Assembly: GCA_035571515.1 (NCBI GenBank)
Contig: DATNCQ010000233.1
Coordinates: forward strand, 1-64,000
Direction: 5' to 3'
Length of the DNA stretch: 64,000 bases
Source: Gp6-AA40 sp035571515
Lineage (GTDB): Bacteria > Acidobacteriota > Vicinamibacteria > Vicinamibacterales > UBA2999
In this document: piece by piece, positions 24,349 through 33,877 of the stretch
How the letters are laid out: the number at the start of each line of letters is the position of its first letter
Position numbering within the stretch: the first letter of the stretch is position 1
Made by a program: the position numbers and the translations under genes
The notes under the pieces: model-generated
What the model was told of the DNA's origin: nothing
Databases searched by the model: none
What the model saw: only the letters and a program-made list of their open reading frames with translations

Positions 24349-24413
24349 AACCACGAAGATCGCGAAGAACACGAAGAAAAGAAATCTTCGTGATCTTCGT
24401 GTCCTTCGTGGTT
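24349..24413. terminator. Inverted-repeat terminator-like hairpin, CACGAAGA family
   Basis: AACCACGAAG (24349-24358) pairs with CTTCGTGGTT (24404-24413). Inside, CACGAAGA (24370-24377) pairs with TCTTCGTG (24385-24392) around an A-rich loop. It lies between convergent hemB and the DUF6152 gene and could end transcription from both sides. Related words occur at 27190 and 27773-27913. Confidence 0.6.
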
Positions 24414-24416
24414 AGG

Positions 24417-24848
24417 TTACGGGATCGGGACGCCGGCGCCGACGCCGTACCCCTTCGAGCCGTCGGGTGCACCCGATGCGCCGGTGAACGACCGCCCGTC
24501 CGCGAGCGTCAGGACATCCGCCGCCGCTCTCGTCAACACCTTCCTCCCGCCGAATCCCTTGAACGAGATCTGCGCCCCGAGCTTGAGATCCGACGGCTTC
24601 CAGCCGCGCCGAATGACGCTGTTGGGACTGCCGAGCTCGAGATTCCACGTCGTGACGACACCCTTGGCGTCTTTGCAATCGACATAGACGCGCATGTGCG
24701 GGTTCGTCCACTCGACTTTCGAGATCACGCCGGTCCCTCCGACCGGCTTGTCCTTGTCGTACTCCACCGCGAACGAGTGATGCGCCAGGGCCGGCGCGGC
24801 GAGCACGGTTCCCATCAGACCAACGATCGCGCCGAGCGCGGCCTTCAT
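24417..24848 (-). CDS. Secreted DUF6152 family protein
   Basis: 143 residues. Signal peptide cut after APALA, then HHSFAVEYDKDKPVGGTGVI, VEWTNPHMRVYVDCKD and SPNSVIRRGW, the hallmarks of DUF6152. These are small exported beta-rich proteins found in many copies in Acidobacteriota and some Proteobacteria. The ATG at 24848 overlaps the stop of the 316-residue secreted gene upstream (ATGA), so the two proteins are made together. Function is unknown. Confidence 0.85.
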   Translation of the reverse strand: MKAALGAIVGLMGTVLAAPALAHHSFAVEYDKDKPVGGTGVISKVEWTNPHMRVYVDCKDAKGVVTTWNLELGSPNSVIRRGWKPSDLKLGAQISFKGFGGRKVLTRAAADVLTLADGRSFTGASGAPDGSKGYGVGAGVPIP

Positions 24849-25795
24849 CGCGTCCCTCCTCGCTTCTGCGGCGGCGACGGCGGCTCCACTTCGAGGCCGT
24901 AGCCTTTCTCGCGATAGACGTTCGGAATGTCGGCGGCGATGCCGTACTGATTGTTCTCCGTGCAGACGAACTCCATCAGCTCCGTCCCCGGCGGTGAGGC
25001 GTGCGCCTCGAACTTCAGCTGCACGGGGTGCTCGAGCGCGCCGGGATCGTCGAGCGTGAACTCGTTGATCAAAGTGCCGTAGTTGGTGCGCGTCCACCGT
25101 TCGATGGTGTGCAGCTGGGTCGTGTGCGGCGTCCCGCGGCTGTCGAACCAGAACTTGTCGTTGTAGCCGACGGTGTCGATGACGAGCGTGTCGCCTTCCC
25201 AGTGGCCAATCGAATGACCCCACCAAGTCGGAAGCAGGTCGTCTGCGGGCGGATGCTTGCGGCCGTCCATGAAGATCTTGCGAACCGCGCCGGCGTCGCC
25301 ATTCTCGTGTATCACGTAAATCGTTCCCGTGCCGTTCGCGCCCACTGACTGCACGACTCGCCACGGGTACGGGTTGACGCGCGGCACGCTCATCGGCGTG
25401 CAGTACAGATAGGGCTCGTCCTCTTCCTTCCGCGAGTCGCGCAGCCGCTTGGCCCAGGGAAGCAGCGGGAGCTCTCCCGGCTTGAGTCCGCCATTGCGTT
25501 CGATGTCCTGGTTCGATCCACCGCCGACCCACGGCCCAGACAGGTCGGGATGGCCGTCCGCCATGCGCGGCACCGGGCCGTTGGCAATTTCGGGCGGCGC
25601 AAGCGGCGTGAACTCGCCCGCGAGCCGCGCCGGCAGCCGTTCCCGCTCGGACTCCTGACTGGACGTCGCCGCCGGCGGCGGTTCCTGACCGGTCGGCGAT
25701 GCCTGTTCGGCCCCCTGGGCGGGCCGCTGTCCTTCCCGCGCCAGCGCCATCGCGAGTGCGGCTGTCACGGCCATCGCCAGAACAATGATTCTCAC
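24845..25795 (-). CDS. Large secreted partner of DUF6152, unknown function
   Basis: 316 residues. A signal peptide (MRIIVLAMAVTAALAMALA) is followed by a low-complexity linker rich in P, Q and E and a domain of about 230 residues. It carries GHPDLSGPWVGGGS, WGHSIGHWEGDTLVIDTVGY, SRGTPHTTQLHTIERW and DDPGALEHPV. I have seen this W-E-G-D-T-L-V pattern in many acidobacterial secreted proteins paired with DUF6152, but no function is known to me. The GTG at 25795 gives the most complete signal peptide; ATG 25774 is the alternative. It is divergent from hemL with 81 nt between. Confidence 0.75.
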   Translation of the reverse strand: MRIIVLAMAVTAALAMALAREGQRPAQGAEQASPTGQEPPPAATSSQESERERLPARLAGEFTPLAPPEIANGPVPRMADGHPDLSGPWVGGGSNQDIERNGGLKPGELPLLPWAKRLRDSRKEEDEPYLYCTPMSVPRVNPYPWRVVQSVGANGTGTIYVIHENGDAGAVRKIFMDGRKHPPADDLLPTWWGHSIGHWEGDTLVIDTVGYNDKFWFDSRGTPHTTQLHTIERWTRTNYGTLINEFTLDDPGALEHPVQLKFEAHASPPGTELMEFVCTENNQYGIAADIPNVYREKGYGLEVEPPSPPQKRGGTR

Positions 25796-25876
25796 CTTTA
25801 CCCCCGTGTGGTTGACGCAGCAGCCCTCGGTCAGTCCAGAATCACTGTTTCGGAACTGCGGACTCCTTATACACCA

Positions 25877-27172
25877 ATGAAACGACCGACGAAATCCCGG
25901 AAACTCTTCGAGCAGGCGGTGGCCATCCTCCCCGGCGGGGTGGATAGCCCGGTCCGTGCCTTCAAGTCCGTTGGCGGCACGCCGCTGTTCATCAGCAAGG
26001 CCTCGGGGGCGACCATCGACGACGCCGACGGCAATCGCTACGTCGATTACGTCATGTCGTGGGGGCCGCTGATTCACGGCCACGCGCCGCGCGGCCTGAT
26101 CAAGGCGATTGCCGCGACGGCAAAGCGCGGCACCAGCTTCGGCGCGCCCAGCGCGCTCGAAAACCGGCTGGGCGAGCTCGTCCGCAGGCTCGTGCCGTCG
26201 ATGGACCGCGTCCGCTTCGTCAGCTCCGGCACCGAGGCGACGATGAGCGCCGTGCGCGTGGCGCGCGCCTTCACGGGCCGCGATCGCATCATCAAGTTCG
26301 AAGGGTGCTATCACGGGCACGGCGACGCGTTTCTCGTGAAGGCGGGGTCGGGCGCAACGACGCTCGGCATCCCGACCAGCCCCGGCGTGCCGGCGGCGGT
26401 GGCGGCCGACACGCTGAACGCGCGCTACAACGACCTCGGGTCGGTCTCGGCGCTCTGCGAGGGGCACGCCGGCAAGATCGCCGCGCTGATCGTCGAGCCG
26501 ATCGCCGGCAACATGGGGCTCGTGCCGCCGGGCGAAGGGTTCCTCGCCGGCCTGCGCGATCTGTGCACGCGCCACGGCATCGTGCTGATCTTCGACGAGG
26601 TGATCTCCGGCTTCCGCGCGTCGGCAGGCGGGGCGCAGGGGCTGTTCGGCGTCAGGCCCGACCTGACGTGTCTTGGCAAGATCATCGGAGGCGGGCTGCC
26701 GGTCGGCGCCTACGGCGGCCGCGCCGACATCATGGAACTGGTGGCGCCGGCGGGCGCCGTCTACCAGGCGGGCACGCTGTCCGGGAACCCGATCGCGATG
26801 ACCGCCGGCATCTGGGCGCTCGAACGCCTGTCGCCGAAGCTGTACAAAGCGCTCGCGCGCCGCGGATCGACGCTGGCCTCGGGACTGGCCGATGCCGCGC
26901 GCGCGGCCGGCGTGCCGGTGCAGGTCAACGCGTTCGGCTCGCTGCTGACGCCGTTCTTCACGTCGGCGCCAGTGCGCGACTATGCGTCGGCGCTCGGCGC
27001 GAACACGTCTGCCTACGCGACCTTCTTCCGCGGGATGCTCGCGCGCGGGATCTATCCACCGCCCTCGCAGTTCGAGGCGTGGTTCCTCTCGGCGGCACAC
27101 AGCGATCGGGACGTGAAAAAGACAGTGGCGGCGGCGATGGGGGCGATGAAAGAGGTCGCTCGGGAGATTTAG
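25877..27172 (+). CDS. hemL: Glutamate-1-semialdehyde 2,1-aminomutase
   Basis: 431 residues. A PLP-dependent class III transaminase-fold enzyme that turns the HemA product into 5-aminolevulinate. The Schiff-base lysine is in CLGKIIGGGLPVGAYGG (about residue 268). Also seen are LPGGVDSPVRAFKSVGG, FVSSGTEATMSAVRVARA, KFEGCYHGHGD and IFDEVISGFR. The start is the ATG at 25877. TTATAC lies 4 nt before it, so its own, possibly leaderless, transcript is likely. It is separated from the hem operon by the DUF6152 pair on the other strand. Confidence 0.97.
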   Translation: MKRPTKSRKLFEQAVAILPGGVDSPVRAFKSVGGTPLFISKASGATIDDADGNRYVDYVMSWGPLIHGHAPRGLIKAIAATAKRGTSFGAPSALENRLGELVRRLVPSMDRVRFVSSGTEATMSAVRVARAFTGRDRIIKFEGCYHGHGDAFLVKAGSGATTLGIPTSPGVPAAVAADTLNARYNDLGSVSALCEGHAGKIAALIVEPIAGNMGLVPPGEGFLAGLRDLCTRHGIVLIFDEVISGFRASAGGAQGLFGVRPDLTCLGKIIGGGLPVGAYGGRADIMELVAPAGAVYQAGTLSGNPIAMTAGIWALERLSPKLYKALARRGSTLASGLADAARAAGVPVQVNAFGSLLTPFFTSAPVRDYASALGANTSAYATFFRGMLARGIYPPPSQFEAWFLSAAHSDRDVKKTVAAAMGAMKEVAREI

Positions 27173-27212
27173 GACCTGTTTGATCCTTCGTGTCCTTCGT
27201 GCCCTTCGCGGT

Positions 27213-27218
27213 TAAAAT
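27213..27218 (+). promoter_or_regulatory. -10-like hexamer TAAAAT before the DinB-like gene
   Basis: TAAAAT ends 5 nt before the GTG at 27224, directly after a CTTCGTG-type word repeat (27190-27210). There is no Shine-Dalgarno sequence. Candidate leaderless promoter. Confidence 0.35.
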
Positions 27219-27223
27219 TCGTC

Positions 27224-27796
27224 GTGCCCTCGACGATGCTCTCCTCGATCGTCGGTGAGTTCCGCCGCTACAAGGCGCTCGGCGATGCGGCGCTCGCACA
27301 GATCGAGGACCACGAGCTGGCAACGGCCGACGGACGCGGCGGCAACTCGGCGGCGATGCTCGTGTGGCACATCGGCGGCAACCTGCGCTCGCGGTTCACC
27401 GATTTCCTGACCACCGACGGCGAGAAGCCCTGGCGGCACCGCGACGAGGAATTCACCGCCCGCGCCGTGACGCGTGAAGAAGTGCTGGCGAAGTGGAACG
27501 GCGGATGGGACGCGCTCTTCGACGCGCTGGACGGCCTGACCGGCGACCACCTTCAGCAGACGGTCATGATTCGCGGCCAGTCATTCGCCGTGTACGACGC
27601 GCTGCACCGCTCGCTTGCGCACATCTGCTATCACGTCGGGCAGCTGGTCTTTCTGGCGAAGTCGTTCCGGGGCGAGGAGTGGAAGAACCTGAGCATTCCG
27701 CTCGGGAAGTCGGAAGAGGCGAACCGGAATCCGGCGCACCAAGACCCCGCGTCGCACGCGGCCCTTATCGCCACGAAGATCACAAAGAAGAACTAG
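27224..27796 (+). CDS. DinB/DUF1572-type four-helix protein
   Basis: 190 residues. The DinB-like helical bundle has candidate metal-binding histidines in MLVWHIGGNLRSRF and RSLAHICYHVGQLVF. Family members are thiol-dependent transferases or of unknown role. The last eight residues (ATKITKKN) are encoded by the CACGAAGATCACAAAGAAG repeat that follows, so the inserted repeat has evidently rewritten the C-terminus. No operon partner is evident. Confidence 0.8.
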   Translation: MPSTMLSSIVGEFRRYKALGDAALAQIEDHELATADGRGGNSAAMLVWHIGGNLRSRFTDFLTTDGEKPWRHRDEEFTARAVTREEVLAKWNGGWDALFDALDGLTGDHLQQTVMIRGQSFAVYDALHRSLAHICYHVGQLVFLAKSFRGEEWKNLSIPLGKSEEANRNPAHQDPASHAALIATKITKKN

Positions 27797-27913
27797 CCAC
27801 GAAGATCACAAAGGACACAAAGAAAAAGAGCACAAAGTAAGTTTTTACTTTGTGCTCTCTACTTTGTGCTCTTCGTGCCCTTTGTGGCTCGACCTCTTCG
27901 TGCCCTTGGTGGC
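27773..27913. terminator. Long inverted repeat ending the DinB-like and glycine-zipper genes
   Basis: The core GAGCACAAAGTAA (27828-27840) pairs perfectly over 13 bp with TTACTTTGTGCTC (27845-27857) around a four-base loop. The outer arms carry CACGAAGATCACAAAG words on the left and CTTTGTGCTCTTCGTG words on the right. It sits between convergent genes and is a strong candidate for a bidirectional terminator. Both flanking genes end inside it. Confidence 0.7.
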
Positions 27914-28905
27914 TACCGCGCCTGGATCTGGGCGGGCGAATCGAGCCTGACGCGCAGCACCGTGCCCTGCGGGAGCTCGACTTCCTTCCCCTCGGTCGCG
28001 GCCGTGATGCCGCCGCCGCCGATGACGGTCCCGAGGATGGCGCCCTTCACGCCGCCGAGGATGCCGCCGAGCACCGCGCCGACGCCGGCGCCGGTTGCGA
28101 TCTTGCCGGCCTCACCCTTGATGCCTTCGCCCTGGATCGCCTGCGTGACGGTCCCGCGAATCGGGTAATTGCGGCCGTTGACGGTCACCTGGTCGAAGCT
28201 GACGGTCATCTTCGCGGTGCGGTTGGTCCGCGTCGCGGGATCGACCGACGTCACGACACCTCGCATAACCGAGCCCGCGGGGATGACCGTCCGTCCGTTG
28301 ATGTTCAAGTCAACGAGCGTCGTCCCCTCGAAACGATCCTCGACCTGCGCAACGCCCGAGTTCAGCGTGTTGGTGAGGCGCACGTCCATCTCGGTGCCGG
28401 ACGGCACTTCCACTTCGCGGCCGGATGCGGCGCTCTGCGACGGCGCCGTGTTGCGCGTCGTCGAAGAAGACTGGGAGCCGGTCGCGGCAGACCCCGTGGA
28501 CGGGCGATACGTGGTGTTGCCCGTCGTGCCCGTCGCGGCGCTGGCGTTACTGCCGGTGGACGGCGTGTAGTTCGTCGTGTAGTTGGTGGCCTGCGAGCGG
28601 AGATCGTCGAGGCGGTCGCGCACGGCGGCGTACTCGCTGCGCTGCAGCGAGCCTTCCTTGCGCAGCTTCACCTTCAGGTAGATGACTTCGTCGCGCAGAT
28701 CGTCGAGCTGCGTCTGCAGCTGCGACGCGCGACCGCTGTCACGGCTCTTCAGCTGCGCCACGTCGGAGCCCGCCTGGAACACGCTGTCCTGCAGGCGCTG
28801 GATGTCGGTCTGGGTGACCTGCGAATAGTTCTGCTGCGCCACCGCGGGCGCCGCAAGCGCCGCAGCAACCAGGGCCGCCATCGCGACCCGTTGAATGCGA
28901 AACAT
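27913..28905 (-). CDS. Secreted coiled-coil/glycine-zipper protein, unknown function
   Basis: 330 residues. After the signal peptide (ALAAPAVAQ) comes a coiled coil at about 20-90. A Thr/Ser/Asn-rich linker follows, then a beta-rich domain (EVPSGTEMDVRLTNTLNSGV) and a glycine zipper, GVGAVLGGILGGVKGAILGT. The zipper suggests membrane insertion and an envelope location. The ATG at 28905 has GGAGG nearby. It lies 17 nt after rseP in the same direction, so it may be co-transcribed with the lipid-synthesis genes. Confidence 0.75.
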   Translation of the reverse strand: MFRIQRVAMAALVAAALAAPAVAQQNYSQVTQTDIQRLQDSVFQAGSDVAQLKSRDSGRASQLQTQLDDLRDEVIYLKVKLRKEGSLQRSEYAAVRDRLDDLRSQATNYTTNYTPSTGSNASAATGTTGNTTYRPSTGSAATGSQSSSTTRNTAPSQSAASGREVEVPSGTEMDVRLTNTLNSGVAQVEDRFEGTTLVDLNINGRTVIPAGSVMRGVVTSVDPATRTNRTAKMTVSFDQVTVNGRNYPIRGTVTQAIQGEGIKGEAGKIATGAGVGAVLGGILGGVKGAILGTVIGGGGITAATEGKEVELPQGTVLRVRLDSPAQIQAR

Positions 28906-28922
28906 CTGGTTGTCCTCCTGGG

Positions 28923-30242
28923 CTAATTTCTCCACGGCATCAGCCGCTCTATCCAGCTGATGCGCGTGAGGTCGTTGTAGATCACGGTGACCATGAGGAG
29001 CAGGATCAGCACAAACCCCGCCAGAAGCATCTTCTCCTTTACCTGCACGCTGAAATCGCGGCGGGCGATGCCTTCGAGGGCCATGATGGTGATGTGTCCG
29101 CCATCGAGGACGGGAATAGGCATGAGGTTCAGCAGCCCGAGGTTGAGGCTGATGGACGCCATCAACGTCAGCAGCGGAATCCAGCCCGCCGCGGCCGACT
29201 CACCCGACAGCTGAGCAATGGCGACCGGCCCCATGAGCTGTCTCGGCGACGTGGTGCCGACAAACAGACCGCCGAGCGTCTTGAAGATGAGGCCGCCGAA
29301 CTCGATGTTCTTCGCCACGCTGAGCTTCACCGCCTCGAACGGGCTCGGCGTGAACGACTTCATCTGCTCGCCGAAGAAGATGCCGATCATGCCGCCGTCG
29401 CCGCGCTTGGTCGGCGTGACGGTGATGTGCTGTTCCTGGCCGCTGCGGCGAACGAGGATGTCGGTTTCCTTCCCGGCGTTGCGCGAGATCGCTTCGCGGA
29501 GCTGCGCGGGCTGAAGCATCGGCTCGCCGTTGACGGCGAGCAGCAGGTCGCCCGGCTTCAAGCCGGCTTTCTCCGCGACGTCCCCCTTGACGAGCGACGT
29601 CACCATCGGCGTCGCGTCGGGCAGCACGCCGATGTCACCGACTTCGTACTTGCCTTCGGCCGACGAGCGAAGCGACGTCGATTGGGTCCGGCCGTCGCGC
29701 AGGTACGAGAGTTCGACTTCGCGGTTCGGTCGCGTGCCGATCTCGATATTGAACCGGTCCCAGGTCTCCACCTGGGTATCCGCAATCGTCAGGATGCGAT
29801 CGCCGCGGCGGAGGCCTGCCTTTTCGGCCGGCGAGCCGGCCTTCACCGTGCCGATGACCGGCGGCGCGTCGTGCCACGCGGGCACCTCGGCCCCCTGTGC
29901 GAGGACCACGGCCATGACGATGACGGCGAGCATGATGTTCATCAAGGGACCCATGATGAGCACCTGGAACCGCTGCCATTTCGATTTCGACAGGAATTCG
30001 TCTGGCGCGCCGCTGCGCGGGTCGTCCACGCTTTCGCCCGCCATTTTCACGTAGCCACCGAGCGGGATCGCGCTGATGGCGTATTCGGTGTCGCCCCGGC
30101 GCGTCGACACGAGCTTGGGGCCGAACCCAAGTGAAAACGTGAGCACGCGGACGCCGATGCGGCGGGCGGCCAGGAAGTGTCCGAGCTCGTGTACGAAAAC
30201 GAGCACTCCGAGCACGAACAGAAACGCCAGGATTGTCGTCAC
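28923..30242 (-). CDS. rseP: Site-2 protease RseP (RIP zinc metalloprotease)
   Basis: 439 residues. Zinc motif HELGH at 18-22 in the first helix and the third ligand in NLMPIPVLDGGH near the C-terminus. Two PDZ domains lie between (TVKAGSPAEKAGLRRGDRIL and DVAEKAGLKPGDLLLAVNGE). It cuts anti-sigma factors within the membrane to release envelope stress sigma factors and clears signal peptides. The ATG overlaps the dxr stop by 4 nt, the common order cdsA-dxr-rseP. Confidence 0.97.
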   Translation of the reverse strand: MTTILAFLFVLGVLVFVHELGHFLAARRIGVRVLTFSLGFGPKLVSTRRGDTEYAISAIPLGGYVKMAGESVDDPRSGAPDEFLSKSKWQRFQVLIMGPLMNIMLAVIVMAVVLAQGAEVPAWHDAPPVIGTVKAGSPAEKAGLRRGDRILTIADTQVETWDRFNIEIGTRPNREVELSYLRDGRTQSTSLRSSAEGKYEVGDIGVLPDATPMVTSLVKGDVAEKAGLKPGDLLLAVNGEPMLQPAQLREAISRNAGKETDILVRRSGQEQHITVTPTKRGDGGMIGIFFGEQMKSFTPSPFEAVKLSVAKNIEFGGLIFKTLGGLFVGTTSPRQLMGPVAIAQLSGESAAAGWIPLLTLMASISLNLGLLNLMPIPVLDGGHITIMALEGIARRDFSVQVKEKMLLAGFVLILLLMVTVIYNDLTRISWIERLMPWRN

Positions 30243-31408
30243 GCGTTCAATTCTAGCGCCTGGGCTCTATGCCGGGCGCACTCCCGCGACCATCTATCCA
30301 CGCGTCGTACCACCTCGAGGGTCGTCACCTCTTCACTGTCGTGCGCATCCATCGTTTCCTGTATGACGCGCGGGATCGCCGTAAAGCCGAGCTTCCCGTC
30401 GAGAAAATGCTCGACGGCAATCTCGTTGGCCGCGTTCAGGACGACGGGAAGGGTGCCGCCGGCGCGGAGCGCGCGATATGCGAGGTCCAGGCACGGAAAG
30501 CGGTCGCGTGCAGGGGCGTGAAACTCCAGGTGCCCGGCGTGTAGCAAATCGAGCGTCGGCAGCGACCGCGCCTCCCACCGCTCGGGGTAGGAACAGGCGT
30601 ACTGGATCGGCAGCCGCATGTCCGTGACGGCCAGCTGCGCGATCACCGAGCCGTCGATCAGCTCCACCAGCGAGTGGACGATGGACTGCGGATGGATCAC
30701 GACGTCAATCTGGTCGGCCGACACGCCGAAGAGCCAGTGCGCCTCGATCACCTCCAGGCCCTTGTTCATCAGCGTCGCGGAATCGATGGTGATTTTGCGC
30801 CCCATCCGCCAGGTCGGATGCCGCAGCGCCGCGTCGGCGTTGACGCCGTCGAGCGCCTTGGCGCTGAGCTCGCGAAACGGACCGCCCGACGCCGTCAGGA
30901 TCAGCCGCCGGATCTCCCCGCGATCGCGGCCGTGCAGGCACTGGTGGATGGCGTTGTGCTCGCTGTCCACCGGCAGGATCGCCACGCCGCGGCGCCGCGC
31001 GGCATCGGTGACCAGTTGTCCCGCCATCACGAGGACTTCCTTGTTCGCCAGCGCGACGGTCTTGCCGCTCTCGATGGCGGCGAGCACCGCCTCGAGACCC
31101 GCGGTGCCGGACGAGGCGCAGAGCACGATGTCAACCGCGGGATGGGTTGCGACGGCAACCAGTCCGTCCGGGCCGCTGACGATGCTGACCGCCTGCGATC
31201 CGCAGGCGCTGCGGAGGCGGTCGGCGCCGTCGGAGGTCGCCATGCCGACGATGTCGGGGCAATAGCGGGCAACCTGCTCCGCGAGCAGCGCCGCGTTGTC
31301 GCCCGCGGCGAGTGCCGCCACGCGGAGCCGATCGGGATACGCGTCAACTACGGCGAGCGCGCTCTGCCCGATCGATCCGGTCGATCCGAGGATGGCGAGG
31401 TGCTTCAC
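30239..31408 (-). CDS. dxr: 1-deoxy-D-xylulose-5-phosphate reductoisomerase
   Basis: 389 residues. Commits to the MEP isoprenoid pathway by making MEP from DXP with NADPH and a divalent metal. NADPH loop LAILGSTGSIGQSAL, then VALANKEVLVMAG, the metal site LPVDSEHNAIHQ, LTASGGPF and GRKITIDSATLMNKGLE. The GTG start overlaps the cdsA stop by 4 nt. With uppS next door it links isoprenoid supply to undecaprenyl phosphate. Confidence 0.97.
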   Translation of the reverse strand: MKHLAILGSTGSIGQSALAVVDAYPDRLRVAALAAGDNAALLAEQVARYCPDIVGMATSDGADRLRSACGSQAVSIVSGPDGLVAVATHPAVDIVLCASSGTAGLEAVLAAIESGKTVALANKEVLVMAGQLVTDAARRRGVAILPVDSEHNAIHQCLHGRDRGEIRRLILTASGGPFRELSAKALDGVNADAALRHPTWRMGRKITIDSATLMNKGLEVIEAHWLFGVSADQIDVVIHPQSIVHSLVELIDGSVIAQLAVTDMRLPIQYACSYPERWEARSLPTLDLLHAGHLEFHAPARDRFPCLDLAYRALRAGGTLPVVLNAANEIAVEHFLDGKLGFTAIPRVIQETMDAHDSEEVTTLEVVRRVDRWSRECARHRAQALELNA

Positions 31409-32183
31409 GCCACGCGCCCCTGCAGCACCATGAAATAGAACACCGGGATCGCGAACAGCAGCGCGTCGATGCGATCGAGCACGCCGCCGTGGCCGGGAAT
31501 CAGCGCGGAGCTGTCCTTCAGCCCGGCGGCCCGCTTCAGCCGCGATTCGAACAGGTCGCCCGCGATGCCGAGGCAGACGATCACGAGCCCGAGCAGGACC
31601 CGGACAACGATGGGCGTGAGGGGAAAGACGAACGTCAGCGCGACCGCCATGAACAAGGCGCCGAAGACGACGCCGCCAATGGCGCCTTCCACGGTCTTCT
31701 TCGGACTGATCGCCGGCGCCAGCGGACGGCGGCCGAAGGCGCGTCCCGTGTAGAACTGCGCGGAATCGCTCACGACGATCGTCGCCATCAGCAGCAGCGT
31801 CGCCTTCGGTCCCGCGAGCATCTGCAGCGCGACCAGCATCCCGAGCGGCGCGCCGATGTAGACGGGCGCCACGAGGTCCACCGCGGCCTCGTGAATCGTC
31901 CACCCTTCCCGCAGCACCGCGAACGCGAGCCACACGATGACGACGATCGCGACGAGCACGATGCTGAGCGGCGCGGGCACGGCCGACCACCAGCACGCAT
32001 AGACGACCACCGCGATGACGACCCACCGCAAAGGCGAGCGGGACTTCGGCGAGGTGATGCGCACGTACTCGTGCGCGGCAAGGCCGGCGACGAGGCAGGC
32101 CAGCACTCGCAGCGCCATGAACGGAAGGAACAGGATGACGGCAACCGCCGCGGCGGCGAGGAGGACGCCGCTGATGACACGCG

Positions 32184-32187
<4 letters not shown>
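31405..32187 (-). CDS. cdsA: Phosphatidate cytidylyltransferase
   Basis: 260 residues, about eight membrane helices. Makes CDP-diacylglycerol for phospholipid synthesis. The family signature is seen in SPKKTVEGAIGGVVFG and LFESRLKRAAGLKDSS, then LIPGHGGVLDRIDAL, which carries the conserved metal-binding aspartates. It starts at ATG 32187, overlapping the uppS stop by 4 nt. It is the middle gene of truA-uppS-cdsA-dxr-rseP. Confidence 0.96.
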
Positions 32188-32963
<776 letters not shown>

Positions 32964-32985
32964 GGCGCAACTGGAATTTGCGAAT

Positions 32986-33762
32986 CTACGCATCATAGTC
33001 CACGCGCACGAGGCACAACCCGTGCGGCGGCGCGGTCGCGCCGGCGTCCGCGCGCGTGCCGCCGTCGACCAGCTGCGCCATGGAAGCGGGCGGGCGCCAG
33101 CCGCGCCCAATCTCGACCAGCGTGCCGACGATCGCGCGCACCATGTGCCGCAGGAAGCCGTCGCCGGCAATCTCGTAGGCCATCAAGGCTCGCGCATCCA
33201 TCGTGCGCGGATGCGAAGCGTCCGCGCCCAGGGCAATGTCGGAGCGGGTGATCGTCCGGATGGTGGTGCTCGTGTCGGTGCCGACGCTTTGAAACGCGGC
33301 GAAATCGTGCGTGCCGATCAGCTTCGCCGCGGCCTCGCGCATCGCGGCGACGTCGAGCGGCTCGGCGAGCTGCCACACGAACGCGCGTGTGAACGGATCG
33401 CCGACGCTGCCGGCCCGTATCTGGTAGCAATACGTCTTCGAGCGCGCGCTGAAACGGGCGTGGAAATCGGGCGGCGCGTCGGCGACCTCGAGCACGCGGA
33501 TGTCTTCCGGCAGCTGGGCGTTGAGGGCACGAACGAGCGTGTCGACCGGGTGCGTGAAGCTGACGGCAGCGCTGGCCACCTGGCCGAGCGCGTGCACCCC
33601 GGCATCGGTCCGGCCCGCGCCGTGCGCCGTGACGGGACCGCCTTCGAACTTCGCGAGCGCGTCTTCGAGCAGCCCCTGTATCGACTCGCCCGACGTCTGG
33701 CGCTGCCAGCCGACGAACCGCGTGCCGTCGTACGCGAGGGTGATCTTCAGGGTGCGCGTCAC
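32986..33762 (-). CDS. truA: tRNA pseudouridine(38-40) synthase
   Basis: 258 residues. Isomerises uridines at positions 38-40 of the anticodon arm. The catalytic aspartate is in GAGRTDAGVHALGQ, with FVGWQRQTSGESIQGLLEDA and a basic RNA-binding surface. GDGFLRHMVRAIVGTLVEIG is the conserved C-terminal motif. GTG start at 33762. A CACAAAGG/CACGAAGA spacer lies upstream. It heads the truA-uppS-cdsA-dxr-rseP run. Confidence 0.95.
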   Translation of the reverse strand: MTRTLKITLAYDGTRFVGWQRQTSGESIQGLLEDALAKFEGGPVTAHGAGRTDAGVHALGQVASAAVSFTHPVDTLVRALNAQLPEDIRVLEVADAPPDFHARFSARSKTYCYQIRAGSVGDPFTRAFVWQLAEPLDVAAMREAAAKLIGTHDFAAFQSVGTDTSTTIRTITRSDIALGADASHPRTMDARALMAYEIAGDGFLRHMVRAIVGTLVEIGRGWRPPASMAQLVDGGTRADAGATAPPHGLCLVRVDYDA

Positions 33763-33771
33763 GCGAGTGGA

Positions 33772-33871
33772 TCACCACAAAGGTCGCTTGGCGACACACA
33801 CGAAGACCACGAAGTACTCAACGTACTGCAATTATCTTCGTCAGCCTCGTGTTTGCGCGCAAAGCGCGCCA
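33772..33871. repeat. Degenerate CACGAAGA-type spacer between truA and pyrE
   Basis: Words ACCACAAAGG and CACACGAAGACCACGAAG face ATCTTCGT and CTCGTG after a gap. The pairing is weaker than in the other two CACGAAGA elements. It separates pyrE from truA on the same strand. Confidence 0.5.
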
Positions 33872-33877
33872 TCCTGG

